From NCBI GenBank assembly GCA_019638385.1, contig JAHBTW010000001.1:620001-684000 (forward strand): a stretch of 64,000 bases of DNA. Direction: 5' to 3'. The position numbers and the translations under genes are program-made. How positions within the stretch are numbered: position 1 is the first letter of the stretch; the number at the start of each line of letters is the position of its first letter. Source of the DNA: Saprospiraceae bacterium (GTDB lineage: Bacteria > Bacteroidota > Bacteroidia > Chitinophagales > Saprospiraceae). Below, piece after piece: positions 17,558 to 25,966 of the stretch. Below the pieces are notes generated by a model. That model searched no databases. It was not told the origin of the DNA and worked only from the letters and a program-made list of their open reading frames with translations.

Positions 17558-18403
17558 TTATTGTTTGTTTAAGCGCACTTCAACCCGGCGATTCTCCGAA
17601 CGGCCTGCTTCGGTGTCGTTGGTCGTTACCGGTTGCGACTTTCCTTTGGAAGCCGTCTGTATCTGATCGGTTTTCACGCCTTTGCCGGTGAGGATTTTTT
17701 TGATGGCATCCGCGCGCTCCTGACCGAGCTTTTGGTTGACATCATCCGTTCCGACGTTATCGGTATGGCCGGTGAGGGAGATGCTCTCGCCGGTTTGTTT
17801 GACACGGTCGGCCAATTGATTGAGGTAATCGTTGACTTTTTTGTCATAAGTCATTTGCGTGGAGCCGGTGGGAAAGCGAATGATGATGCGGTCGTCCAGT
17901 TCCTGCACGGTTTCTACCACTTTCTGTTCGGGTTCCAGCACCCGCGATTCATAGCCGGGGAAGTAGCCGGTGCGAACGCCGTCTGTTTCGTCCACGGCTC
18001 GTGCGCGCACGGTGATGCGGTCGGCAGAAATCCCTGCTGCGACGATCATTTTTTTGATTTCCTCCGCTCGCGCAAAGCCGAAGTTTTCAAATCCCGGCGG
18101 CTTGGTTTCGCCTTCATAGTAGAAGCCGGTAACCTCCAGCGTTTGGCCGTCTTGGAGGCCGCCCGCCAACGCTTTGATTTGAGCATCACCGCCGTCATTG
18201 ACGAGGGGCTGGGCATTTCCCCACTGGAAATCAATTGGATATCGCCCAATTGAATCTGCTACGCCATCGGGAGGCGCAACGATGCCGGTAGTGGCGCTAC
18301 CGCCGCAGCTAAGGCATAGTTCCTTTTGACAGCTCTTGAAAACAAGCACCGAATAAAGCAACCAAGCCAACAGCAACAATAAAATTTTGATTGGTGTTGA
18401 CAT
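17558..18403 (-). CDS. OmpA-family peptidoglycan-associated protein
   Basis: 281 residues. N-terminal membrane anchor MSTPIKILLLLLAWLLYSVL is followed by Cys-rich FKSCQKELCLSC. The middle (about 50-165) is a BON/OmpA-like alpha-beta region with a further YEGETKPPGFENFGFARAEE repeat of the OmpA pattern. The C-terminal OmpA domain has SLTGHTDNVGTDDVNQKLGQ, RADAIKKILTGKGV and EAGRSENRRVEVRL, with the Asp and Arg that bind diaminopimelate in peptidoglycan. It probably tethers the envelope to the cell wall. It is transcribed with the helix-hairpin-helix gene and diverges from ffh across a 189-base region with a perfect 12-base inverted repeat. Confidence 0.88.
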   Translation of the reverse strand: MSTPIKILLLLLAWLLYSVLVFKSCQKELCLSCGGSATTGIVAPPDGVADSIGRYPIDFQWGNAQPLVNDGGDAQIKALAGGLQDGQTLEVTGFYYEGETKPPGFENFGFARAEEIKKMIVAAGISADRITVRARAVDETDGVRTGYFPGYESRVLEPEQKVVETVQELDDRIIIRFPTGSTQMTYDKKVNDYLNQLADRVKQTGESISLTGHTDNVGTDDVNQKLGQERADAIKKILTGKGVKTDQIQTASKGKSQPVTTNDTEAGRSENRRVEVRLNKQ

Positions 18404-18433
18404 AAAGACCGGTTTGTGTTGGTAATATGATTA

Positions 18434-18471
18434 ATCTCTAAATGAAAGCCGCAATGCGCTCATTTAGAGAT
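18434..18471. promoter_or_regulatory. Perfect 12-base inverted repeat between ompA-like gene and ffh
   Basis: ATCTCTAAATGA at 18434-18445 and TCATTTAGAGAT at 18460-18471 are exact reverse complements around a 14-base spacer. It sits 31 bases before the OmpA-gene start and 120 bases before ffh. It could be an operator or an mRNA-leader hairpin; it lacks a T-run on either side, so it is not a normal terminator. Confidence 0.5.
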
Positions 18472-18554
18472 GCCTGAATGAAGTATTTTCTTCGAAACGG
18501 CTATGTTCACAGGACGTGAAAAGAGAACAGGCCAAATATAAGCACACCTTTTTA

Positions 18555-18562
18555 TACTTTTG
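18555..18562 (+). promoter_or_regulatory. -7 element of ffh
   Basis: TACTTTTG matches TAnnTTTG and lies 30 bases before the ffh ATG. A TTG at the proper -33 spacing is not evident. Confidence 0.4.
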
Positions 18563-18592
18563 TGCTTTCAATAAAAAAAGTAACAAAACGAC

Positions 18593-19951
18593 ATGTTCGA
18601 TAACCTTAGCGACCGTTTGGAATCCGCCTTTAAAACCCTCAAAGGCGAACACAAGCTCACCGAACTCAATGTAGCCGAGTCTATCAAGGAAATCCGCCGC
18701 GCTTTGGTGGACGCCGACGTGAACTACAAAATTGCCAAAGAATTTACCGACAAGGTGAAAGATCAGGCGCTCGGCAGCCAAAACGTGCTCAAATCGGTGA
18801 GGCCCGGCGAGTTGATGGTGAAAATCGTCATGGACGAGCTGGTGGAACTCATGGGCGGCCAGGCTGCCGAAATGAACCTCAAAGGCAAACCGGCGGTGGT
18901 GCTCATTGCGGGGCTTCAGGGTTCGGGTAAAACTACCTTCTCCGGGAAACTGGCTTATTACCTCAAAGGCCAGATGAAAAAGAGTCCACTGCTCGTGGCC
19001 TGCGACGTGTATCGCCCTGCCGCCATTGACCAGATTTCGGTGCTCGGCCAACAGATCAACGTACCCGTCCATACGGAGCCGGAAAACAAAAATCCGGTGC
19101 AAATTGCCCTCAACGCCATTGCGCACGCCAAGGCACACAACTTGGACATCGTCATCATAGATACCGCCGGCCGCCTCGCCGTGGATCAGGAAATGATGGA
19201 CGAGATCGCCGCCGTGAAGGCCGCCGTGCAACCGCAGGAAACCCTCTTTGTAGTGGACTCCATGACCGGTCAGGATGCAGTGAATACCGCCAAGGCATTC
19301 AATGACATCATTGATTACGACGGCGTGGTACTCACCAAGATGGACGGCGACACACGCGGCGGGGCGGCCCTTTCGGTAAAATATACAGTGGGCAAGCCGA
19401 TCAAATTTGTGAGTCAGGGCGAAAAAATGGACACTTTGGATGTGTTTCACCCCGACCGAATGGCGCAGCGCATTCTCGGCATGGGCGACATCGTGTCCTT
19501 TGTGGAAAAAGCGCAGTCGCAGTTTGATGAAAAGGAAATGGCCCGCTTAGAGAAAAAAATCAAGAAGAACCAATTGGACTTCGAGGATTTCCTGGGCCAG
19601 ATCAATCAGCTCAAAAAAATGGGCGACCTCAAAAGCCTCATGGGCATGATTCCCGGCATGGGCAAAGCCCTCCGCGATGTGGATATTGACAACAAAGCCT
19701 TTGCTCGTACCGAGGCCATTATTCAGTCCATGACCGTAGAGGAGCGCCGCAATCCCGACCTGCTCAACATGAGTCGTAAAAAGCGCATCGCCGCCGGTTC
19801 GGGCAACAGCTTAGATCAGGTACACGCCTTTATAAAACAGTTTGAGCAAATGCGCAAAATGATGCACAAAATGAGCAAGATGCCCGGAATGGGAATGCCC
19901 GGCGCCGCCGGAATGCCGAGCGCTGCTCCCGGACGTCGTTTCAAACGATAA
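18593..19951 (+). CDS. ffh: Signal recognition particle protein Ffh
   Basis: 452 residues, the family length. The N domain (1-90) has the four-helix pattern, the GTPase has GLQGSGKTT (107-115), DVYRPAAIDQ, IDTAGRLAVD and TKMDGDTRGGAALS, and the C-terminal M domain from about 300 is Met-rich (MSRKKRIAAGSGNSLDQVHA) and ends in MPGMGMPGAAGMPSAAPGRR. Ffh with 4.5S RNA carries nascent membrane proteins to FtsY and the translocon. No 4.5S RNA gene was recognised nearby. Confidence 0.98.
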   Translation: MFDNLSDRLESAFKTLKGEHKLTELNVAESIKEIRRALVDADVNYKIAKEFTDKVKDQALGSQNVLKSVRPGELMVKIVMDELVELMGGQAAEMNLKGKPAVVLIAGLQGSGKTTFSGKLAYYLKGQMKKSPLLVACDVYRPAAIDQISVLGQQINVPVHTEPENKNPVQIALNAIAHAKAHNLDIVIIDTAGRLAVDQEMMDEIAAVKAAVQPQETLFVVDSMTGQDAVNTAKAFNDIIDYDGVVLTKMDGDTRGGAALSVKYTVGKPIKFVSQGEKMDTLDVFHPDRMAQRILGMGDIVSFVEKAQSQFDEKEMARLEKKIKKNQLDFEDFLGQINQLKKMGDLKSLMGMIPGMGKALRDVDIDNKAFARTEAIIQSMTVEERRNPDLLNMSRKKRIAAGSGNSLDQVHAFIKQFEQMRKMMHKMSKMPGMGMPGAAGMPSAAPGRRFKR

Positions 19952-20001
19952 GCGCTTGTCGGTACTTTCTCCGTCATTACACATTCTCTAACCGGCCATA
20001 T

Positions 20002-21510
20002 ATGAATCAGTCCTCCGTCCTCCAGCCTACAACGGCTACCTCTTTGGAGCAGTGGTTTAGCCCTTTCCGGGAAAAAACCATCGGCGCCAATCAGTCATTT
20101 GTAACGCCTTTCGGCGAAAAGCGCATCATCTATGCCGATTGGATCGCCAGCGGGCGCATGTACGGCCCTATTGAAGACATCCTGCTGCGGCAGGTGTATC
20201 CTTTCGTGGGCAATACCCATACGGAGACGACGGTGACGGGGTCGAGCATGACGCATGCGTACCACATCGCCAAACACATCATCAAAGAACATGTAGGCGC
20301 TTATGCGGGCGATGTGCTCATTGCTTCCAATTCGGGCATGACCGGGGTGGTCAATAAGTTTCAGCGCATCCTCGGCCTCAAGGTGCATGAACGCTTTCAG
20401 GATTTGCTGCACCTGCCGGAGAAAGAACGGCCCGTCGTTTTTGTTACCCACATGGAACACCATTCCAACCAAACCTCCTGGCTCGAAACCATCGCCGAGG
20501 TGGTCGTGGTGGAGCCGGATGAAGACGGCTTGGTCGATCTGAACCGCTTTGAAAAGGCTGTTTTGAAATACGCCGGCCGCGATACCAAAATAGCCGCCGT
20601 GACTTCCTGCTCGAATGTAACCGGTATTGCCACGCCGTATCACGAAATCGCGGAACTGATGCACCGCAACGGTGGACTTTGTTTTGTGGATTTTGCCTGC
20701 TCGGCGCCCTACATTGATATCAATATGCGGCCCGAAAACGAAGCGCAGCATTTGGACGCCATATATTTTTCGCCGCACAAGTTCCTCGGCGGACCGGGTT
20801 CCTCCGGGGTATTGGTTTTTGACCCCAAACTGTATAAGCTCCGCGTACCCGATAGCCCCGGCGGCGGCACTGTGGACTGGACCAACCCTTGGGGCGAACA
20901 CAAATACATTGACGAAATAGAAGCCCGCGAAGACGGCGGCACGCCCGGATTCCTGCAAACCATCCGTGTGGCATTGGCCATCCGGCTCAAGGAGCAAATG
21001 GGCGTTGACAACATCCATCGCCGGGAAGAGCAGTTGATGGAAAAGCTGTGGCGCAAGTTTGATACTTTGCAGAACCTCCATGTTTTGGCCGATCATGTGC
21101 GCGACCGCCTCGGCGTCATCTCCTTTTATATAGACAACCTGCACTACAACCTGGGGGTAAAACTGCTCAACGACCGCTTCGGCATACAGGTGCGGGGCGG
21201 CTGTTCCTGCGCCGGCACTTACGGCCATTACCTGCTGCATGTGTCCAAACAGGATTCCAAAAACATTACCGATAAAATCAACCACGGCGATCTTTCCGCC
21301 AAGCCGGGCTGGATACGGCTTTCCATTCACCCGCTCACCACGGATGCCGAAATGGATTATATATTGGATGCCGTGGAGGAATTGTGCGCCCGGCACACTG
21401 AGTGGAGCAAGGACTATGATTACGACGTTCACACCAACGAATTTCACCACCGCAGCGCTGAGCGCAACTTGAGCGATATTGTACACGATTGGTTTGATTC
21501 TGTTTTGTGA
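20002..21510 (+). CDS. Class V aminotransferase-fold PLP enzyme (cysteine desulfurase-like)
   Basis: 502 residues, about 100 longer than SufS. Family landmarks: NTHTETTVTGSSMTHAYH, ASNSGMTGVVNKFQR, EHHSNQTSWLE (His stacking on PLP), CSNVTGIATPYHEIA, VDFACSAPYIDI (Asp) and YFSPHKFLGGPGSSGVLVFD with the Schiff-base Lys. A VRGGCSCAGTYGHYLL loop near 390 contains cysteines in the position of the desulfurase active-site loop, so a sulfur-transfer role is possible, but lyase or other class V activity cannot be excluded. It is not next to SUF or ISC genes. The next gene has its own promoter overlapping the 3' end. Confidence 0.8.
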   Translation: MNQSSVLQPTTATSLEQWFSPFREKTIGANQSFVTPFGEKRIIYADWIASGRMYGPIEDILLRQVYPFVGNTHTETTVTGSSMTHAYHIAKHIIKEHVGAYAGDVLIASNSGMTGVVNKFQRILGLKVHERFQDLLHLPEKERPVVFVTHMEHHSNQTSWLETIAEVVVVEPDEDGLVDLNRFEKAVLKYAGRDTKIAAVTSCSNVTGIATPYHEIAELMHRNGGLCFVDFACSAPYIDINMRPENEAQHLDAIYFSPHKFLGGPGSSGVLVFDPKLYKLRVPDSPGGGTVDWTNPWGEHKYIDEIEAREDGGTPGFLQTIRVALAIRLKEQMGVDNIHRREEQLMEKLWRKFDTLQNLHVLADHVRDRLGVISFYIDNLHYNLGVKLLNDRFGIQVRGGCSCAGTYGHYLLHVSKQDSKNITDKINHGDLSAKPGWIRLSIHPLTTDAEMDYILDAVEELCARHTEWSKDYDYDVHTNEFHHRSAERNLSDIVHDWFDSVL

Positions 21511-21533
21511 AATGGCTTTAGAAACTATCTTTG
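21505..21533 (+). promoter_or_regulatory. Promoter of the Nudix-like gene (TTG-18-TATCTTTG)
   Basis: TTG at 21505-21507, 18 bases, then TATCTTTG at 21526-21533 followed by GCGCGGG. The -33 part overlaps the last codons of the preceding aminotransferase gene. Confidence 0.6.
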
Positions 21534-21589
21534 CGCGGGTATAAACATTTTCACGCAAGTCGCGTTCTGCTTGCGATTCAATCTTCAAC

Positions 21590-22003
21590 ATGAACTTAAA
21601 GGAAAAAGCAAAGCTCATCATCTACCGTTTCAGGGAACGGGGCCTCGAAATTTTTCTCGTACCGGAAGAAGACCAGTGGCAATTCCCGCAAGGGCCTGAT
21701 GCCGATGAAAAGGCGCAAGTGCTGATGCAGGAAGACCGCCTCATTGCGCTCGATCCGGTTCATAAAGCCGACGGTGAAACCGAACAGGCGTATGCGGTGG
21801 AAGGCGATTGGCACGACATTCCCTCGCTCAAGGGCATGTTGTACGAAGATGCCGTAGCTATTAAAGAAAAAATTGAAGAATTGGAGCAGGGCAGTTTTGT
21901 CGCCATCAAAGAAGCTATCAAACGGGCGCTCCCGCATCAGTACCAACTGCTCAAAGAACTCAAAGAAGTGCTGGTGGATCGAAATCTCACTCGAAACATT
22001 TAA
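21590..22003 (+). CDS. Small conserved-looking protein, Nudix-like N-terminus without Nudix box
   Basis: 137 residues, no signal. The first 32 residues (KLIIYRFRERGLEIFLV, then WQFPQG) read like the opening strands of a Nudix fold, which usually continue into the box GX5EX7REUXEEXGU. That box is missing: the next stretch is DADEKAQVLMQEDRLIALDP. The C-terminal half is charged and helical (VAIKEKIEELEQGSFVAIKE). So either a non-catalytic Nudix relative or an unrelated protein. A good promoter precedes it. No function can be assigned. Confidence 0.6.
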   Translation: MNLKEKAKLIIYRFRERGLEIFLVPEEDQWQFPQGPDADEKAQVLMQEDRLIALDPVHKADGETEQAYAVEGDWHDIPSLKGMLYEDAVAIKEKIEELEQGSFVAIKEAIKRALPHQYQLLKELKEVLVDRNLTRNI

Positions 22004-22097
22004 TTCTGTTTTTTCCGGTATTGGGGATTCAAAATGGTACAATTGCCTAACTTGCGGGTAATTCCAAAACCATTTTATCCACCGAATCACATTTACC

Positions 22098-22601
22098 ATG
22101 AAAAAGTATGGATTCTTTCTTTCACTATGCGCTATCGTTATAGCCGCTGTGACGTTCTCATTGTCATCCTGTAAGCGCGCCTCCGAAAAGACTGCCGAGG
22201 CCCTCATTGAGAAAGCAACCGGCCATAAAGCCAGCATTGACAAAGATGGGAAATCAGTCACCTTCGAGACAGACGAAGGCAAGGTGACCTACAAGGCCGG
22301 CGAAAAAACGCTGCCCGACAACTTCCCCAAAGAGGCGCCCGCATTTCCCAAAAATAAAATTACCAACAGTACTTACGGAGAAACCCCGGAGGGCCAATTC
22401 TGGGTGATTTATTACGAAGGCGTGAACGCAGAGGTGTTAGACAAATATCTCGCCGACCTGAAAGATGCCGGTTACAAAACTAGCTTTTTCAAAATGGATG
22501 AGGGAGGAACCGTGTCCGGCGAAAAAGACAACTTTATTATTTCCTGTATGATCGGCAACGGCCAGGCAGTACACTCAGTACATCAAAAGGTGAGTAAATA
22601 A
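22098..22601 (+). CDS. Putative lipoprotein of unknown function
   Basis: 167 residues. The N-terminal MKKYGFFLSLCAIVIAAVTF with LSSC lipobox predicts lipidation at about Cys27. The mature part has a short basic helix (RASEKTAEALIEKATG), a GKSVTFETDEGKVTYKAGEK beta-hairpin-like stretch and a conserved-looking FWVIYYEGVNAEVLDKYLAD region. No enzyme motif. It ends 3 bases from the stop of the convergent sigma-operon gene. Unknown function. Confidence 0.7.
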   Translation: MKKYGFFLSLCAIVIAAVTFSLSSCKRASEKTAEALIEKATGHKASIDKDGKSVTFETDEGKVTYKAGEKTLPDNFPKEAPAFPKNKITNSTYGETPEGQFWVIYYEGVNAEVLDKYLADLKDAGYKTSFFKMDEGGTVSGEKDNFIISCMIGNGQAVHSVHQKVSK

Positions 22602-22604
22602 AGG

Positions 22605-23927
22605 CTACGGGAAATATACCCGATAAGTTTGCGTGTTCGCTTTTCCGCTTTTATTTTCCCATTTCGGCCCGGCTTTTAGCAAGCGAATCGCTTCGGTGTC
22701 GTAAAAATCGCCCAAGGGTTGTAGTACCCGAAAATCGGAGAGCCTGCCCTGTGCGCTTACGCTGAAAGATATTTCTACAAAGCCCATTGTCTGGTCCCTT
22801 TGAGCAGCTTCCGGCTGCTTTTTGTTCTTTTTCATAAATGCCTCCAAGGCTTCAAATCCGCCTTTGGGCTGCACGTCACCGGTAGCGGCAGAAAAAGCGG
22901 CCATTTTTTTCGACTCTTTTCGCGCGCCGGCGCCGGTTACGACCACTTCACTTAGCGCATTCATATCCTCCGTCAGTATGACCTGTACCTCCCCGGATTT
23001 TCCGAACTCAGCAGTTTTTGCCTGATAACCGGTGTAACTAATGAGCAGTTTACCGCTTTCCATATTGGCGGGCACTGCCAGTTTGAAATTCCCGCCCCAA
23101 TCAGTGACCGCTCCTTTCTGAGTGGATTGCAGCATGATGGAAGCGCCTATGAGCGGCTCGCCGTTGGGGCCGGTCACTTTTCCACTGAGCAGGCGCTCTG
23201 CGGGTAGCGTTGTTGCGGGCGCTGCGGCTGCGGGGCGTCCGGGAGCGGCTGTATCGCTGTCTTTAAGAGCGGCTTCTCTTTCGGGCGCAGGTTTCGGCAT
23301 GGCGGTTTCGGTTGCCGCTATGCGCGTGACTTGTGCGCTTTCGGCAGCAGGAAGCCCGGCTACCGAATCATCTGTTTTCGCGGGCGCAGCAGCAGTGACG
23401 GCAGGCGTTCGGGTTGCTATACTTTCTATTGCATCGGCTTGTATTTCGGTGGACCTTTGCGGCGCGGCGGCCTTTGGAGCACCGGGTATCCTGTCTTGTG
23501 TCGCGACGGGTGGGCGGAGCGCCGGTTGAATGCCGGCGATGTCATCGGAAGTGGCCGGCGGATTTTCAGCAGGCGCGGCTTGTTCTTCCCCGGCGGCTTT
23601 GTCGGCCAGCGTAGGGGAGTCGTCGTTCCAGATATACCAGCCCAATCCTGCCATTAATCCTACGACCAAAACGGCTGCTGCGCTTCGGAAAAAGACAATG
23701 ATGCCGCGATTTTTTGCAGTGCGGCGGCGCAACCGGCCTTTCAATCGGGTGACGCGGGCGGCATGATCGCCTTCCGGGAACGCCTCAACTCCCTCCATCG
23801 CATCGGCCAAAAAGGAATCGTCATCGGACTGCGCGTACAGTTGGCGCTCCTCGCGTGCATCGGCGCTGCCGGCTAACCATTGCCGGAAGGCGGCATCTGT
23901 TTTCGATATGTCGTTCCGCTTTTTCAT
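22605..23927 (-). CDS. Membrane protein: anti-sigma-like N-terminus, carboxypeptidase-regulatory-like and TonB-C domains
   Basis: 440 residues. The cytoplasmic N-terminus (1-80) begins KTDAAFRQWLAGSADAREER, resembling FecR/zinc-less anti-sigma heads. One membrane helix follows at about 84-101 (SAAAVLVVGLMAGLGWYIW). A Pro/Ala/Thr-rich periplasmic spacer runs to about 245. At about 248-325 a CarboxypepD_reg-like fold is seen (SGKVTGPNGEPLIGASIMLQ, ISYTGYQAK), followed by a TonB-dependent-receptor-like SEVVVTGAGARK. The C-terminus (MGFVEISFSVSAQGRLSDFR) is a TonB C-terminal domain. It starts 3 bases after the ECF sigma gene, so it probably controls that sigma factor from the membrane. Confidence 0.75.
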   Translation of the reverse strand: MKKRNDISKTDAAFRQWLAGSADAREERQLYAQSDDDSFLADAMEGVEAFPEGDHAARVTRLKGRLRRRTAKNRGIIVFFRSAAAVLVVGLMAGLGWYIWNDDSPTLADKAAGEEQAAPAENPPATSDDIAGIQPALRPPVATQDRIPGAPKAAAPQRSTEIQADAIESIATRTPAVTAAAPAKTDDSVAGLPAAESAQVTRIAATETAMPKPAPEREAALKDSDTAAPGRPAAAAPATTLPAERLLSGKVTGPNGEPLIGASIMLQSTQKGAVTDWGGNFKLAVPANMESGKLLISYTGYQAKTAEFGKSGEVQVILTEDMNALSEVVVTGAGARKESKKMAAFSAATGDVQPKGGFEALEAFMKKNKKQPEAAQRDQTMGFVEISFSVSAQGRLSDFRVLQPLGDFYDTEAIRLLKAGPKWENKSGKANTQTYRVYFP

Positions 23928-23930
23928 CGG

Positions 23931-24512
23931 CTATTCCGGCGCAACGCCGGCTTTCTCTAAACACATTTTTAAATTTCTTCTTCCATTTTGAATATTGGAA
24001 CGCACCTTGCCTACTTCCTCGCCCTGCGCTGCTGCAATGTCTTTGTAAGATTTGCCTTGCAGGTAAAACAGGTCAATGCACAGCTTTTGTTGAGGCGGCA
24101 ACTGTTCCATACACTTCCCCAAAGCGGGCAGCGTTTGTTCGTCTGCTTCGCCCGTGTCAGGATGCCAAAACTCGCCGGATTGCATAAGTGCAGGGTCGGA
24201 TGACACGGTAAAATTTCTTCCCGCTTTGCGCAATGCCATCAGGCAGTGGTTCTTGGCCGTCACATACAGCCAGGGACGGAATTGCCGCACCTCCTGCGTT
24301 TTGCATTTCTCCACGATTTCTTCAAAAATGGCCATCACGGCATCTTCGGCCTCCGTTTCATTTTTGAAATACTTGAGACAAACTCCATAGACCAACTCCA
24401 CATATCGCTCGTACAATCGCCCCAGCAACTCCATGTCGCCCCCCGAACGGTACAGCGCCAAAAGCTCCTCGTCACTTTGATCGGATACAGCCTTTCGGAA
24501 AATGCGAAACAT
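23931..24512 (-). CDS. ECF-type RNA polymerase sigma factor
   Basis: 193 residues. Region 2 is seen at about 20-85 (LLGRLYERYVELVYGVCLKY, EAEDAVMAIFEEIVEK, RPWLYVTAKNHCLMALRK). Region 4 is at about 130-180 (LPPQQKLCIDLFYLQGKSYK followed by DIAAAQGEEVGKVRSNIQNG) with the helix-turn-helix. No region 1 or 3, as in extracytoplasmic-function factors. The gene for the probable membrane regulator follows after 3 bases. The regulon is unknown. A GCCGACC heptad repeat lies in the upstream region shared with the cysteine desulfurase gene. Confidence 0.92.
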   Translation of the reverse strand: MFRIFRKAVSDQSDEELLALYRSGGDMELLGRLYERYVELVYGVCLKYFKNETEAEDAVMAIFEEIVEKCKTQEVRQFRPWLYVTAKNHCLMALRKAGRNFTVSSDPALMQSGEFWHPDTGEADEQTLPALGKCMEQLPPQQKLCIDLFYLQGKSYKDIAAAQGEEVGKVRSNIQNGRRNLKMCLEKAGVAPE

Positions 24513-24566
24513 GAATGGCAGGCGGTTATTGGAAACAAATTGCGAATTTCACGTTTTTTTAGGAAA

Positions 24567-24596
24567 CCGCCACCGCCGACCGCCGACCGCCGACCG
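24567..24596. repeat. Heptad repeat, GCCGACC family
   Basis: Three exact tandem copies of the 7-base word CGCCGAC (24574-24594) with a degenerate copy before them, in the 98-base region between the divergent sigma-factor and cysteine desulfurase genes. It differs by one base from the word repeated at 3024-3038. Confidence 0.6.
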
Positions 24597-24610
24597 AAAA
24601 ACTGCAAAAC

Positions 24611-25738
24611 ATGTCTCGTATATTTTTCGACAACGCATCCACCACGCCTATTGACGAGCAGGTCGTCGAAGTGATGACCGCTGCCATGCGCGAGCAATAC
24701 GGCAACCCTTCCTCCATACACGCCGAAGGCAGGCGCGCGCGCGCGGCCATCGAACAGGCGCGCAAAACGGTAGCGCATCATCTCGGCGCTTCCATCGGTG
24801 AGATTTTTTTCACCTCCGGCGGCACCGAATCGAGCAACATGGTGCTCAAAGGCGCTGTGCGCGATCTCGGCGTGCGCCGCATCATCAGCTCGCGCATCGA
24901 ACACCACTGCGTATTGCACTCGGTGGAAGCCTTAGAGCGCCACGCCGATATCCACGTCGAATGGGTGCAATTGGATGAAAAGGGGAGGGTGGACCTTGCA
25001 CACCTTGCACATCTGCTGAAAACCGGCACGGAAAAGACCTTAGTCTCTCTCATGCACGCCAACAACGAAATCGGGACCATGATTGATTTGACGGTGGTGG
25101 GCAATCTCTGCCGGGAGCACGGCGCTCTGTTTCATTCCGATACCGTGCAGACCGTCGGTTATTTTCCTTTCGATTTGGCTCAGTTGCCGATTGATTTTAT
25201 AACCGGTTCGGCGCACAAGTTTTACGGCCCTAAAGGAACGGGGTTCGTTTTTATCAATGGAGACTGCCCTCTGCCGCCCTTCATGGACGGTGGCGGACAG
25301 GAGCGGAACATGCGCGGAGGCACCGAAAACACCTACGGCATTCTCGGCCTCGCCAAAGCCCTCGACCTCGCTTACACCCACTACTATGAGCGTCGGGCGC
25401 ACACCGAATCCCTGCGCAATTACCTCCGCGAGCGCATCGAGCAGGAATTTCCTCATACCATCCCTTACGGCGACCCCGGCGGCGGGCACTACAAACTCCT
25501 CAACATCGGCTTCCCGCCCTCGCCCCGTACCGACATGCTGCTGTTGAACCTCGACATTGCCGGCGTGAGCGTGTCGGGCGGCAGTGCCTGTACCTCCGGT
25601 GCCGATGCCGGTTCGCACGTTGTGGATGCCCTCGGCGGTAAGCCAGGCTGGAAAGCCGTTCGCTTTTCCTTGTCGCACCGGAATACACGGGAGGAGGTGG
25701 ATGTGGTGATTGAAAAGCTGCGCACTTGTTTGTCTTAA
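24611..25738 (+). CDS. Cysteine desulfurase (NifS/IscS family)
   Basis: 375 residues. Opens MSRIFFDNASTTPIDEQVVE, the standard IscS/NifS N-terminus. TSGGTESSNMVLKG is the PLP phosphate loop, HHCVLHSVE the stacking His, and GSAHKFYGPKGTGFVFI has the Schiff-base Lys. SGGSACTSGADAGSHVV contains the catalytic Cys of the persulfide loop. It releases sulfur from cysteine for Fe-S clusters or tRNA thiolation. It stands alone without IscU/IscR, so which pathway it feeds is unclear. It is a little shorter than IscS, nearer the NifS-like group. Confidence 0.92.
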   Translation: MSRIFFDNASTTPIDEQVVEVMTAAMREQYGNPSSIHAEGRRARAAIEQARKTVAHHLGASIGEIFFTSGGTESSNMVLKGAVRDLGVRRIISSRIEHHCVLHSVEALERHADIHVEWVQLDEKGRVDLAHLAHLLKTGTEKTLVSLMHANNEIGTMIDLTVVGNLCREHGALFHSDTVQTVGYFPFDLAQLPIDFITGSAHKFYGPKGTGFVFINGDCPLPPFMDGGGQERNMRGGTENTYGILGLAKALDLAYTHYYERRAHTESLRNYLRERIEQEFPHTIPYGDPGGGHYKLLNIGFPPSPRTDMLLLNLDIAGVSVSGGSACTSGADAGSHVVDALGGKPGWKAVRFSLSHRNTREEVDVVIEKLRTCLS

Positions 25739-25925
25739 ACTCCAAAAGACACAATTTTTTAACATAAAAAAATTGGAAACCCCTCTTTTTTGTTGCACAT
25801 TTGCCCTGCAGACATTTTATCAGCCTCACTCCTGACATAAAATAAAACGGCACAGAGGAACAGAACCCGCGCAAAAGCTACCGTGCCTCAGCAAACACTG
25901 TATAACAAAAGCAATTCCTTAACCC

Positions 25926-25941
25926 GCTTCCGAAAGGAAGC
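25926..25941. promoter_or_regulatory. Small stem-loop in the leader of the type IX cargo gene
   Basis: GCTTCC, a GAAA tetraloop, then GGAAGC, 25 bases ahead of the ATG at 25967. There is no T-run after it. It may simply be a stable leader hairpin. The rest of the 228-base gap 25739-25966 is AT-rich and shows nothing else I can name. Confidence 0.3.
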
Positions 25942-25966
25942 ACAAATTCTTTGTAATACACCCATC

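Noticed and set aside
18464..19450. A 328-codon minus-strand frame opposite ffh.
   Set aside because: It is a shadow of the unmistakable ffh gene, with no motif of its own.
20002..21510. Assigning the class V enzyme as SufS.
   Set aside because: It is about 100 residues longer than SufS and has no SUF neighbours; a general class V call is safer.
20095..21621. A 508-codon open frame on the minus strand.
   Set aside because: It lies opposite a class V aminotransferase gene with full motifs. Long antisense frames are expected in this GC-rich DNA, and the translation shows no recognisable motifs.
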